From Conus ventricosus (lineage: Eukaryota; Mollusca; Gastropoda; Neogastropoda; Conidae), in the NCBI GenBank assembly GCA_018398815.1, contig CM031626.1, positions 35,475,740 through 35,539,739 on the forward strand: a DNA stretch of 64,000 nucleotides. Direction: 5' to 3'. The notes beneath the pieces were generated by a model. It was not told the DNA's origin. It was given only the letters and a program-made list of their open reading frames with translations, and searched no databases. The translations under genes were made by a program, and so were the position numbers. This document shows, in pieces, positions 53,843 through 62,473 of this stretch; the stretch's first letter is position 1; every line of letters begins with the position of its first letter.

Positions 53843-54712
53843 TTATAAAAATGTTCTTATTAATCCTTCTGACAGCACTTCATCAACAGAGTAAAACCCA
53901 ATAAAATCAACATACTTAATGGAAATAAAATCAAGTACTGTTAGTTTGGTTTTGTCAACAATGACAGTGACCTTGTCAGATGATAAGAAAGTGTTTATTT
54001 CATCTGCGTTTTTAGTAATAGCAATAACAAGCTTAAGAGGCCCATCCAAGTTTTCAGACGATAATTGTACTCCCCTGATTAACGTATGTTCTGGCAAACT
54101 AGGATCAGACTCCCTGGAGTGATTGATAAATCAAAAATTAAAGTAACAGTGTTAGGCAATGGTAATTTTGGGATAAATTCTAAACCAACCGTGTCATCCC
54201 CCACTTCAGCTAGGGACTTCTTTCTGCTTAGCATATATTCTCTGCTCCCATTTTGATTTATCTCAATCTGCTTTCTGTTGTAATCCTGGGACAAGACTAA
54301 CAAGAAGGGGTCCTGCGTTTAAAGCCTTTCTAAAATTGTATTTCTTATCAAAGTATACATTAGGGCTTAGTAAGTCAAATTTTATATCCCAGTTAATTTC
54401 AGGACGCAAGACCCAGTTATTGTCTTGTTTATAAAGCCTTTATTCGTGTTTGCCGTAATCAGCTGTTTCTAGATTTCTTATTTGTTCCAGTTTAGGATAT
54501 TGCTGCCGTTTTTTATCTTCAATTTCTGTTCGTTTGTAAACCCCATCATCTGTGCATTCAAATCCATAAACATTTCCTGGCACTCCTATTAGATCAAACT
54601 CAAATGTGTCTGCTAGGTCTTTTAGCTCTACTGAAATACATTTAGGAGCTAGCTGCGCTTTTGATTCTGGCCCGCAAGACATTCTTTTTAATATGAAAAT
54701 TATAATAAACAA
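53843..54712 (-). pseudogene. Polinton gene of unknown function, multiply frameshifted
   Basis: Three consecutive minus frames join in order: 54712-54440 (MSCGPESKAQLAPKCISVEL start), a middle piece with NNWVLRPEINWDIKFDLLSP and YNRKQIEINQNGSREYML, and 54097-53843 ending GLIRTFL. The intact gene would be about 290 codons. It is rich in beta-strand-like segments; a minor structural protein is possible, but I have no family match. Confidence 0.5.
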
Positions 54713-54814
54713 TCTATAATAATCAATCTATAATAAACAAATGTATTGAACTGAGGGGTCAGTCCGCAAGCATAGTTTAGCGTGCTTAGATTTTTCTAAC
54801 TGCTCTTTTATTTT

Positions 54815-55348
54815 TTATTTTTTTAGCTCATCCCTGTCCCTTATTATGTAATTTTCACTTAAACATTCTTCAAAACTATCTTTGTCCTTAGTGTAAAATA
54901 ATACAACCGATTTTAACTGTGATCTAAAGTCTTTTAAGACAGCATTGTATTTTTTAGTTAAGAGCCACACAGAAACTAATGCGTGACGGCCACTAAAGGC
55001 CAGCTTTGAGAGAGTTTTTCTTTTTTTAACAATGTCTTGTTCAGCCGAGCAGTCATCAATAATAAACAGTGTTTTAGTTCCCTCAAATAACCTATAGTAA
55101 TGTTCTAAACAGTCACTCAGTTTATTACTGGGATCAACTAAAAATATATTCTCGTCTGTCCAAATAAACTGCCTTTCTTTGTAAGACTTGTTGTGCTTAA
55201 TGGTTGTGCAGAATATAACAATGTACTCGTAATGAAACCTGTATATTGTTTGTAACAAATCAAGTATGAAGACAATTTTCCCACACCCAGTAATCCCACA
55301 GATAAGCGAGCAGTGCGGATCTTTGGGCAGAAAGTTCAAACTATCCAT
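54815..55348 (-). CDS. Polinton A32-like genome-packaging ATPase
   Basis: A 177-codon frame. Walker A reads GITGCGKIVF, where the residue after Lys, normally Ser/Thr, is Ile. Walker B is KTLFIIDDC. A later LAFSGRHALVSVWLLTKKY follows the sensor region of FtsK/HerA-type viral packaging ATPases. In the family this enzyme pumps the genome into the capsid. The Walker A change would be expected to weaken Mg-ATP binding. Confidence 0.85.
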   Translation of the reverse strand: MDSLNFLPKDPHCSLICGITGCGKIVFILDLLQTIYRFHYEYIVIFCTTIKHNKSYKERQFIWTDENIFLVDPSNKLSDCLEHYYRLFEGTKTLFIIDDCSAEQDIVKKRKTLSKLAFSGRHALVSVWLLTKKYNAVLKDFRSQLKSVVLFYTKDKDSFEECLSENYIIRDRDELKK

Positions 55349-55413
55349 TTGTTTTTAATAGGTTATTTGTTTTAGCCTGCATTTTAATAGGTTATTTCTT
55401 TTTAGTCTGCATT

Positions 55414-56679
55414 TTAATAGGCCATTGCTTTTAGCCTGATTTCTTCAATGTTTAACTGAGCGTCAGAAACCACGAAAACGTCCATTTTAAACGGACCGTT
55501 TCCGTCTGCTTTCTTGTTAATCTGTATGTTTATGCTATTTACCTTTCTTCCACTTCCATGTAATCTGTTGTCATATGTGGATATAAAATCCAACCATAGT
55601 CCACATTTTGTTGTTAGATAGTCTTCGAGCCGTACATCATGAAGGTGAAGTTTCTTACATACAAAATCGGCTGTAGGACTTGTTTGTCTGCCTCCAGCAA
55701 ACAACCTTCTTGCTTCTTTAAAGTGTTGGCGAGGCAAAAGTCCACCTGGATACAACTGAAAAGGCTTGCCATCTACTGTGCAAGACAACTGCTCAATTTT
55801 TGGATTATAAAACACCTCAGATTCTCTGTGAAAAGGAGTTGTAACTTCAGTAAACAATAACAAAATTCCCTTTAACGACCTGAGAGAATAACTTACAGCT
55901 ATGGTCCAGATAGTGTCTTGCTTGTTTTTGTTTTCTGTAATGTGATGCAGAACTCTTTCAAAATGAATAACTGCCTTACTTTTATACTGGTTTAAGATCG
56001 TTCTAGCCAGTTCAGGATTGTTAAAAACATAAAACTCAAGAGAGATGTCACTGACTGTGTATTTGGCTAAAGGGTGTTCAGACAGAACAACAGAATCGCT
56101 AGTATTAAACGTTAATTCATATGTAAGTCTGTCTTTTAGTGCGCCTTGGTAATATGGCTGATGTGTCTTTAACAGTTCAAAATTCAGAGGGATACAGAAT
56201 CTGTTGCCAAATGTTTGTGCCACTTCCATGTCTTCTTTATCGTCCTTTGCATCCTCAGCATTAAGCCTGTGTTTAAGACCGTTTGGGCCTTGTATTCCCT
56301 GATAAGCTTTGTCTTTTCTTTCTTCTGTAGGCAGCCATAGATCAGAATAGAGTGTAAAAATGTCTGCGTTGTCTAGAGAGAAGACTTCCTTGCCCTCCAG
56401 TTTGATTGTCATTTTTTGAATGATGGCCCTGCCCATGTTGGCGACAACAGTCGCATTAGGATCTGTTGAATTAATATCTATATTGAATGACAGTTCAGCA
56501 GTGCCTGGCATTATAACATCGTCAGCCCCAGGATTAGGAAACTGTACTGTTAACATTTTACCGGGCTGAACTGTTGATTGATTATTATTTACAACAACTA
56601 CAGTCTGCCTTATACCTTTTATGCCATGGGGTTCTTTTGCTTTTCTGTATGGATCAAGGTCGCAACCGTATGAGTTCAT
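55414..56679 (-). CDS. Probable double-jelly-roll major capsid protein
   Basis: The longest intact frame of the element (421 codons). It starts MNSYGCDLDPYRKAKEPHG and has many alternating hydrophobic strands (GKMLTVQFPNPG, MPGTAELSFNIDINS, AIIQKMTIKLEGKEVF, DADIFTLYSDLW) typical of capsid jelly-rolls. It resembles capsid-type proteins of invertebrate Polintons. It is next to the packaging ATPase, as is common. The assignment rests on pattern and context. Confidence 0.65.
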   Translation of the reverse strand: MNSYGCDLDPYRKAKEPHGIKGIRQTVVVVNNNQSTVQPGKMLTVQFPNPGADDVIMPGTAELSFNIDINSTDPNATVVANMGRAIIQKMTIKLEGKEVFSLDNADIFTLYSDLWLPTEERKDKAYQGIQGPNGLKHRLNAEDAKDDKEDMEVAQTFGNRFCIPLNFELLKTHQPYYQGALKDRLTYELTFNTSDSVVLSEHPLAKYTVSDISLEFYVFNNPELARTILNQYKSKAVIHFERVLHHITENKNKQDTIWTIAVSYSLRSLKGILLLFTEVTTPFHRESEVFYNPKIEQLSCTVDGKPFQLYPGGLLPRQHFKEARRLFAGGRQTSPTADFVCKKLHLHDVRLEDYLTTKCGLWLDFISTYDNRLHGSGRKVNSINIQINKKADGNGPFKMDVFVVSDAQLNIEEIRLKAMAY

Positions 56680-56780
56680 TAATTTTTTTTTATAAAAACA
56701 AAAAATAATATAATAAAAATATGGATGGAGATTTTGACGCGATTGATCCTGCTGAAGAAAAAAGATGAAACAGAACTGGG

Positions 56781-58108
56781 TCCTTCAATGCAAGAAGAAC
56801 TCGAAGGAGCAGGTTCTTTACTCCCTAAACAACGTCAAGAACTATTGCAGTCCTTCAATGCAAGAAGAACTCAAAGGAGCAGGTTCTTTACTCCCTAAAC
56901 AACGTCAAGAACTATTGCAGTCCTTCAATGCAAGAAGAACTCGAAGGAGCAGGTTCTTTACTCCCTAAACAACATCAAGAACTATTGCAGTCCTTCAATG
57001 CAAGAAGAACTCGAAGGAGCAGGTTCTTTACTCCCTAAACAACGTCAAGAACTATTGCAGTCCTTCAATGCAAGAAGAACACGAAGGAGCAGGTTCTTTA
57101 CTCCCTAAACAACGTCAAGAACTATTGCAGTCCTTCAATGCAAGAAGAACTCGAAGGAGCAGGTTCTTTACTCCCTAAACAACGTCAAGAACTATTGCAG
57201 TCCTTCAATGCAAGAAGAACTCGAAGGAGCAGGTTCTTTACTCCCTAAACAACGTCAAGAACTATTGCAGTCCTTCAATGCAAGAAGAACTCGAAGGAGC
57301 AGGTTCTGTACTCCCTAAACAACGTCAAGAACTATTGCAGTCCTTCAATGCAAGAAGAACTCGAAGGAGCAGGTTCTGTACTCCCTAAACAACGTCAAGA
57401 ACTATTGCAGTCCTTCAATGCAAGAAGAACTCGAAGGAGCAGGTTCTTTACTCCCTAAACAACGTCAAGAACTATTGCAGTCCTTCAATGCAAGAAGAAC
57501 TCGAAGGAGCAGGTTCTTTACTCCCTAAACAACGTCAAGAACTATTGCAGTCCTTCAATGCAAGAAGAACTCGAAGGAGCAGGTTCTTTACTCCCTAAAC
57601 AACGTCAAGAACTATTGCAGTCCTTCAATGCAAGAAGAACTCGAAGGAGCAGGTTCTTTACTCCCTAAACAACGTCAAGAACTATTGCAGTCCTTCAATG
57701 CAAGAAGAACTCGAAGGAGCAGGTTCTTTACTCCCTAAACAACGTCAAGAACTATTGCAGTCCTTCAATGCAAGAAGAACTCGAAGGAGCAGGTTCTTTA
57801 CTCCCTAAACAACGTCAAGAACTATTGCAGTCCTTCAATGCAAGAAGAACTCGAAGGAGCAGGTTCTTTACTCCCTAAACAACGTCAAGAACTATTGCAG
57901 TCCTTCAATGCAAGAAGAACTCAAAGGAGCAGGTTCTTTACTCCCTAAACAACGTCAAGAACTATTGCAGTCCTTCAATGCAAGAAGAACTCGAAGGAGC
58001 AGGTTCTTTACTCCCTAAACAACGTCAAGAACTATTGCAGTCCTTCAATGCAAGAAGAACTCAAAGGAGCAGGTTCTTTACTCCCTAAACAACGTCAAGA
58101 ACGATTGC
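56781..58108. repeat. 70-bp minisatellite inside a coding gene, 19 copies
   Basis: The unit is tccttcaatgcaagaagaac tcgaaggagcaggttcttta ctccctaaacaacgtcaaga actattgcag. It starts at 56781 and recurs every 70 bases with almost no divergence, the last copy diverging after 58100. Seventy is not a multiple of three, so successive copies rotate through all frames and meet stops. Confidence 0.99.
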
Positions 58109-58806
58109 AAGTAAGAATTCAATCATTCTATAGAAGCATAGGACGAGAGCCACCAGACGTACTAGATCCTAACGATTTTGAAGAAGATGGTAATCATCTG
58201 TATATAAGGACTAGTGCAGGAGACCGCGCAAGAGTTACTACAAAGCCAGACGCAACCAAGTTTTTAAAACTAAACACAATTAGACGAGACCTCCCCGCTG
58301 CTGACCAAGAACGATTAAATATTTCATCTCAGTTAAGGGCTGAGGCTGTTAGTCTTTTACAAAGCACAGTGCAAGAGTTGCCTACAGAATCTGAAATGCA
58401 AAACATCCCTCTTCAAGATTTAAGTCAACAAGTAGATGAACTAATAGCAGAAATTGAGACACAATTAAAAACAATTGATGATTCTCCATTGCCAATGCGT
58501 GAAATGTCTAAATACTGCTCTAAAGACTATAAGGGATGACCTAACAAACAATTTAGCAAACCTTGGCTAGATAGAGAGATAGAAGAAGAAAAAAATAAAT
58601 TGGCTGATGCAGATAACAATTTAGGGCGAGAAGAAAAGGCTAGAATACAGCAGAAAATACAGGATTTAATGCTAGAAAGGGCAGCCAGGTTAGAAGTGGT
58701 GTCTACTAACAGAGCACAGCTAGCATCACAAACAAGCAGAATCAGAGAAACTATAAACAGAATACTTTATGAAAGTACTACTTTAGCAGAAAGAATAAGG
58801 ACTCTG

Positions 58807-59219
58807 AACAATTAAGTAGTGGGGGGAAAACAAGTGCAGGTTAACAATTCTTCAGTCGTTGTAGTAATGACTTGGCAAAGATTTGCACTTTAAAAAAAAA
58901 TTGAAGATGAAGAAAATGAGGGGAATATAATTATTATAAATATGAGAAGCCTTTCACTAGCTGCCTGAGGGAACCATCGTAATCCCTCTCGAAGGCACAT
59001 TTATTTGTGTTGCCTGCTCCTAGGCCTTTCGTCCGCTGGATCGGACTCATCAGGGAGACACGGCTGATTGTGTCTGTGCTCTTGGTGTCAAATAGAGACA
59101 CACCACAGTCCATAATTTCTGTGGTGTTCTCACCACCAAGGGGTTAAAAAGAACCCAACAGCACCCTCAAAGCAGCCAGTGAAGGGTAGTAAAATGGAAC
59201 AAAACAAAGGTGTGGAGAG
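58807..59219 (-). mobile_element. Retrozyme-like element with hammerhead ribozyme (copy C)
   Basis: A 413-base insert is flanked by gaataaggactctg at 58793-58806 and 59220-59233, a 14-base target-site duplication. On the minus strand it starts ctctccacacctttg and ends in the 'cccccactacttaattg' region. It matches the core of copy B (24030-24437) over its length. There is no ORF. Small size, variable-length duplication and an internal type I hammerhead fit animal retrozymes, non-autonomous elements thought to be copied by Penelope-like machinery. Confidence 0.8.
59007..59061 (-). ncRNA. Type I hammerhead ribozyme
   Basis: Minus-strand order: stem I strand GUGU-CUCC (59061-59054), CUGAUGA (59053-59047), stem II GUCC/GGAC with 8-base loop GAUCCAGC (59046-59031), GAAA (59030-59027), then GGCC, U at 59022 and A at 59021 as the cleavage-site pair. 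The other stem I strand is GGAG, internal loop CAGGCA and ACAC (59020-59007), complementary to CUCC and GUGU. Stem III is minimal: AGGCCU is self-complementary, so it may fold as a 1-bp stem or pair between two molecules as in dimeric hammerheads. Predicted cleavage follows A at 59021. Confidence 0.82.
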
Positions 59220-59545
59220 GAATAAGGACTCTGTTCAGAGAACAGGGGATTACAATAGTTAGTATATTAACAGCCGTTGGGTTTGCTATCTCTACACTCA
59301 TTTATGCATTAACAGGCGGTGCGCCAACAGGGCCAGTAGTGCCTCCAACGCCTCAGCCTGGTAAAAGTTGGATTGGAAAACAATTACACCACCTAGCAAA
59401 CTTATTAAGGAAGTTAGCTGCTAAAGCGCTTAATGCTCTGCCTGGCATAATAGGCAGTGCTGTTAGTTGGGTTTTGTCTACTATAGGCAAAGTAACTGGT
59501 TATATGGCTGACCATCTGTGGATGTTGGGAGCGCTAGCTGCTGGT

Positions 59546-60066
59546 TTAATTTTTAGTGAAATAAAGTATAGCTAATCCAGTTAAAGTTAAAAACACAACG
59601 AGGGCTGTCTTTTCGCTAGTGTGTATGTCGGGGTGAAGTATATTAACAGGGCTGCTTTCTGGTGTTGAGCTGCTTTCTGGCTGTGGGCTGCTTATAACTG
59701 GTGGTGGGCCGCTTTCTGGCTGTGGGCTGCTTATAACAGGGTCTGCTGGTTCTTCAGGGCTAGGTGCTTTTTTAAAATGGATGGGGCAGGCCTTGTGTTT
59801 AAGCCTTGATAATGCCCTAAGTTTTGGTCGTCTCCAGCTATGAGGATTTCATTATTATAATTCTGTATTATGCCAATCTGTAGCCTAAGGTCAGAAGGCA
59901 GCATGTATAATCCATGGCCCACAACAAAGTCAACCTTTGACCTAACATGTGCAAGAACGTTTTGGTACCTTTGTATGCTGGAAGGCAAATCAACAGCGGA
60001 GTTAATAGCATCTTCTAAATTGGCTAGAAATTGTTTTCTGGCGTCAAAGCCTGTAGATTGATCCAC
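59546..60066 (-). pseudogene. Polinton gene: protein with C-terminal membrane anchor, frameshifted
   Basis: The first part, 60066-59790, reads DQSTGFDARKQFLANLEDAI, VRSKVDFVVGHGLYMLPSDL and so on. In an A6 run near 59775 the coding frame changes to a Pro/Ser-rich repeat (ISSPQPES twice), then a hydrophobic span (TALVVFLTLTGLAILYF) and a stop at 59546. The 3' end overlaps the convergent plus-strand gene by 30 bases. No ATG was found at the start. Function unknown. Confidence 0.55.
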
Positions 60067-60105
60067 TATGCTAGACTTGGTCTGTGCTTGCGCTCCTAAT
60101 AGACA

Positions 60106-60815
60106 CTAAACGTATGCCCTTATGGAGTCATTAAGTCTTTGCACTCCTGGCATTGTTAGGCCTTCACTTTCATCTAAAATAAATGTTGTCCAGGCATTGG
60201 AGTCTTTTTGTTCTACTGATCCCAGTCTAATTTGTGCGTTTGGATGAAAAGAGGCGTGGCCAGGCCAGTAGTCATAATTATATTCTCTATGTTCACCCCA
60301 CCAATACAATGTGCCCATCCCATGATTACGGTCTGACGTTTGTCTAACGTCAGTTGACGGTTTAATGTTAAATTCGTTGCAGATTCTTTCATATGCATTA
60401 TTGTCCATTGGGCTGTTAAATGCACTAAACATGTTGTCGTTGGGGAGGCGTACTTGTAGTTCAGTTAGTATGCGTCTATACTGGTAATAAACATGAAAGT
60501 TATATACTGACCTTACTAAGAGATTTGGGTGGTTTAGATGGTTTGCGTATGAGACGCCGCAGTCAGTGGTTGCGCAGTAAATTGCAAAATTTAACTGATT
60601 TTGGTCAAAAATCATAGGGGCGTTTGGCCATAGTAATGGCACTCCATCACTCTTTATTGGAGGATTTAAATATTTATTGAGTGGGTTTACAAGTCTGGCT
60701 TGGAAGCCAAATGATTCATCTACTGCAATAGTTAGGGCACTGAAGTCCAAAGATTTGGGGTTATAAAACGCTCCTACATTGTAAGTAACACTTTCATTAT
60801 ATTTAAAAGGTTCCA
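60106..60815 (-). CDS. Polinton gene: 236-aa conserved-looking protein
   Basis: I choose the Met at 60815 (MEPFKYNESVTYNVGAFYNP) because the 20 residues upstream look like AT-rich leader sequence. Contains NAPMIFDQNQLNFAIYCATT and DCGVSYANHL, a pattern I have seen in uncharacterised animal proteins linked to Polintons. It is divergent from the gene at 60853 with a 37-base spacer. Role unknown; structural protein or enzyme both possible. Confidence 0.65.
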
Positions 60816-60852
60816 TTTTTAAATAGTTTTTTAAATAGTAGTCATAAAAAGG

Positions 60853-61491
60853 ATGTACATTTATATAACCCAACAAAACAAGCGTGTGTTCTTAACGTAT
60901 CCAGTTGACAATAAGCGCGGTGATAGTAGGGTTGCCCTTAAAGAAATTGGTTTTAAAGTTAAGTGGTTTAACATATCTGAAGAGGCTCAGAATAACTGGA
61001 TTAATATTAGTAACGAAGGAGAAAATCAAATGAATCAGACAATAATACCAGAAGGCGATTACAACTTTTGTTCTTTAAAAGACGTATTTAACGAATTAGG
61101 CACATTGTTAAAAATTAACGATGCAAACCTCAGAATTACTATACATTTTCCGCCAGAAGAAAGAAGATAGTACACTTTTCCTAAAGGCCTTGCTAAAATC
61201 TTGGGCCTTCACAGTAGTGCCAGATCTTATAAATTTAGTACAAGAGAAGGCATCGATCAATTTGAAGGTAATGAACCATCTGATTTTCTCAGAAATCCAA
61301 TGTTATATGTCCATTTACAAGAGTTAAAAACAGGCACTAATTTATTTGATGGCCATCCATCTACAGTTCTAAGAGTACTACCATCAATTAAGGCGGGTTT
61401 TTGCGATTATCAGTTAAGCACATTTGGTGAAAACAGCCAATTTAAAGAATTTGGAGAATCTCTAAATTCATTGGACGTAAAAAATAACTAA
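60853..61491 (+). pseudogene. Polinton gene with one in-frame stop
   Basis: Residues from MYIYITQQNKRVFLTYPVDN to PPEERR run to a TAG at 61168-61170. The same frame continues without break as YTFPKGLAKILGLHSSARSY and ends at 61491. GFKVKWFNIS, IIPEGDYNFCSLKDVFNELG and LRVLPS follow the pattern of a structural protein common in animal Polinton-like elements (a penton-like role has been considered, unproven). Confidence 0.6.
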
Positions 61492-61749
61492 CCAAGATGG
61501 AAGACCAGTTGTTTGTTCTGATTTATTAATAGTGCTGGAAATAGATAAACATACTGTTAACCCTAGATTTTTCATGGAGAGAGAATGTCCATATGCGGTT
61601 CAAGATCGCCCATTTTAAAGTAACGATTAATTCAAGTTTTGGGGGTTTTTGCATGTTATTTTTTTTGTAAAAAAGTGCTAGTTTTTGGCAAAAGTGACAA
61701 GAGAAAGGAAGACATTGTTTGTGAAAAAGGGGGGTTTGCGTGCAAAATA

Positions 61750-61751
61750 AG

Positions 61752-61818
<67 letters not shown>

Positions 61819-62080
61819 TGTGTGTGTGTGTTTGTGTGTGTGAGAGAGAGCACGTATGTTGTGTGTATGTATGTATATATGCACGTGTGTATGTTTGAGT
61901 GTGCAAGCGCAGGTACGCGCACGCGCACGCGCACGGTGTGTGTGTGTGTGTGTGGTGTGTGTGTGTGTGGTGTGTGTGTGTGTGCACGTGTGTGTGTGTG
62001 TGTGTGTTCGCGCGCGCGCGAATGTACGAGTATGAAAGCGCGAGACGCTCACGCTTGCGTGTGTGTGTGTGTGTTCGTTC
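61750..62080. repeat. (GT)n and GT/GC-rich microsatellite
   Basis: Long alternating purine-pyrimidine tracts (GT, GC) are interrupted by GA and AT. This is potential Z-DNA. It lies between the Polinton and the LINE. Confidence 0.95.
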
Positions 62081-62473
62081 TTTAATTTAACGTCTATCCA
62101 CCTAACAGTGATCTTAGACAGAATGCAAGTGTTATGTGTGTGTGCATGTGGTGTTTTTGGGTGTATGCATGCGAACGGTTGGTGTTGATTTTGGGCGTAC
62201 ATAGGTATGTATAATGCATTTAGGCCTAGATAAAATAAATAATATTTAAAAAAAAAAAAATTAACCCCCCCAAAAAAAAAAAAAAAAAAACATTACTGAA
62301 TCCAAAACTTTGAAAGAAACACTAAATAAGCAACTAACACCAGGATGGGGAAAATAACATAGACGTTAAAGTAAATGTCCAACTGGGCTCTTAATCAGTC
62401 CATGAACAACTTCAAAAATGTTTGATTCGTTGGAGATGACGTCTTCAAAGGCTGACATCGACGGTTCAGTGTT
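62081..62473 (-). other. LINE 3' flank / 3'UTR
   Basis: No gene. A-runs at 62248-62260 and 62272-62290 (T-runs on the LINE's strand) lie here. No poly(A) tail in LINE orientation was found, so the 3' end is unresolved. Confidence 0.4.

Larger units (their letters stand above)
56721..59575 (+). pseudogene. Polinton gene: coiled-coil/membrane protein split by a minisatellite and a retrozyme-like insert
   Basis: The start codon at 56721 opens MDGDFDAIDPAEE, then the frame breaks in an A-run. The 70-bp array follows to about 58108. Coding resumes at 58048-58539 (EELKGAGSLLPKQRQE, DVLDPNDFEEDGNHLYI, then a helical tail), breaks, and continues at 58555-58806 as a charged coiled coil (QKIQDLMLERAARLEV). 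The insert at 58807-59219 cuts the gene. The C-terminal part (59220-59575) has a membrane span (ITIVSILTAVGFAISTLIYA), a Pro/Gly linker and a second hydrophobic stretch. Function unknown; it is divergent from the capsid gene. Confidence 0.7.
48618..61600. mobile_element. Polinton/Maverick-type virus-like element, left end lost
   Basis: Protein-primed family B polymerase, retroviral-type integrase, A32-like packaging ATPase and a probable double-jelly-roll capsid protein occur together with several small conserved-looking genes. That set defines Polinton/Maverick (adintovirus-related) elements. Genes form divergent pairs with 40-80 base AT-rich spacers (51232/51308, 56679/56721, 60815/60853). 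The part upstream of the polymerase middle is replaced by the LTR element. No terminal inverted repeat was found; the right limit is a guess. Base composition is more AT-rich than the flanks. Confidence 0.85.

Noticed and set aside
61492..61750. Right terminal inverted repeat of the Polinton
   Set aside because: No sequence here is mirrored near the left side, and the left end is lost, so the terminus cannot be defined.
61526..62202. ORFs over the GT/GC tract downstream of the Polinton
   Set aside because: Same artefact; an alternating dinucleotide repeat is open on both strands.
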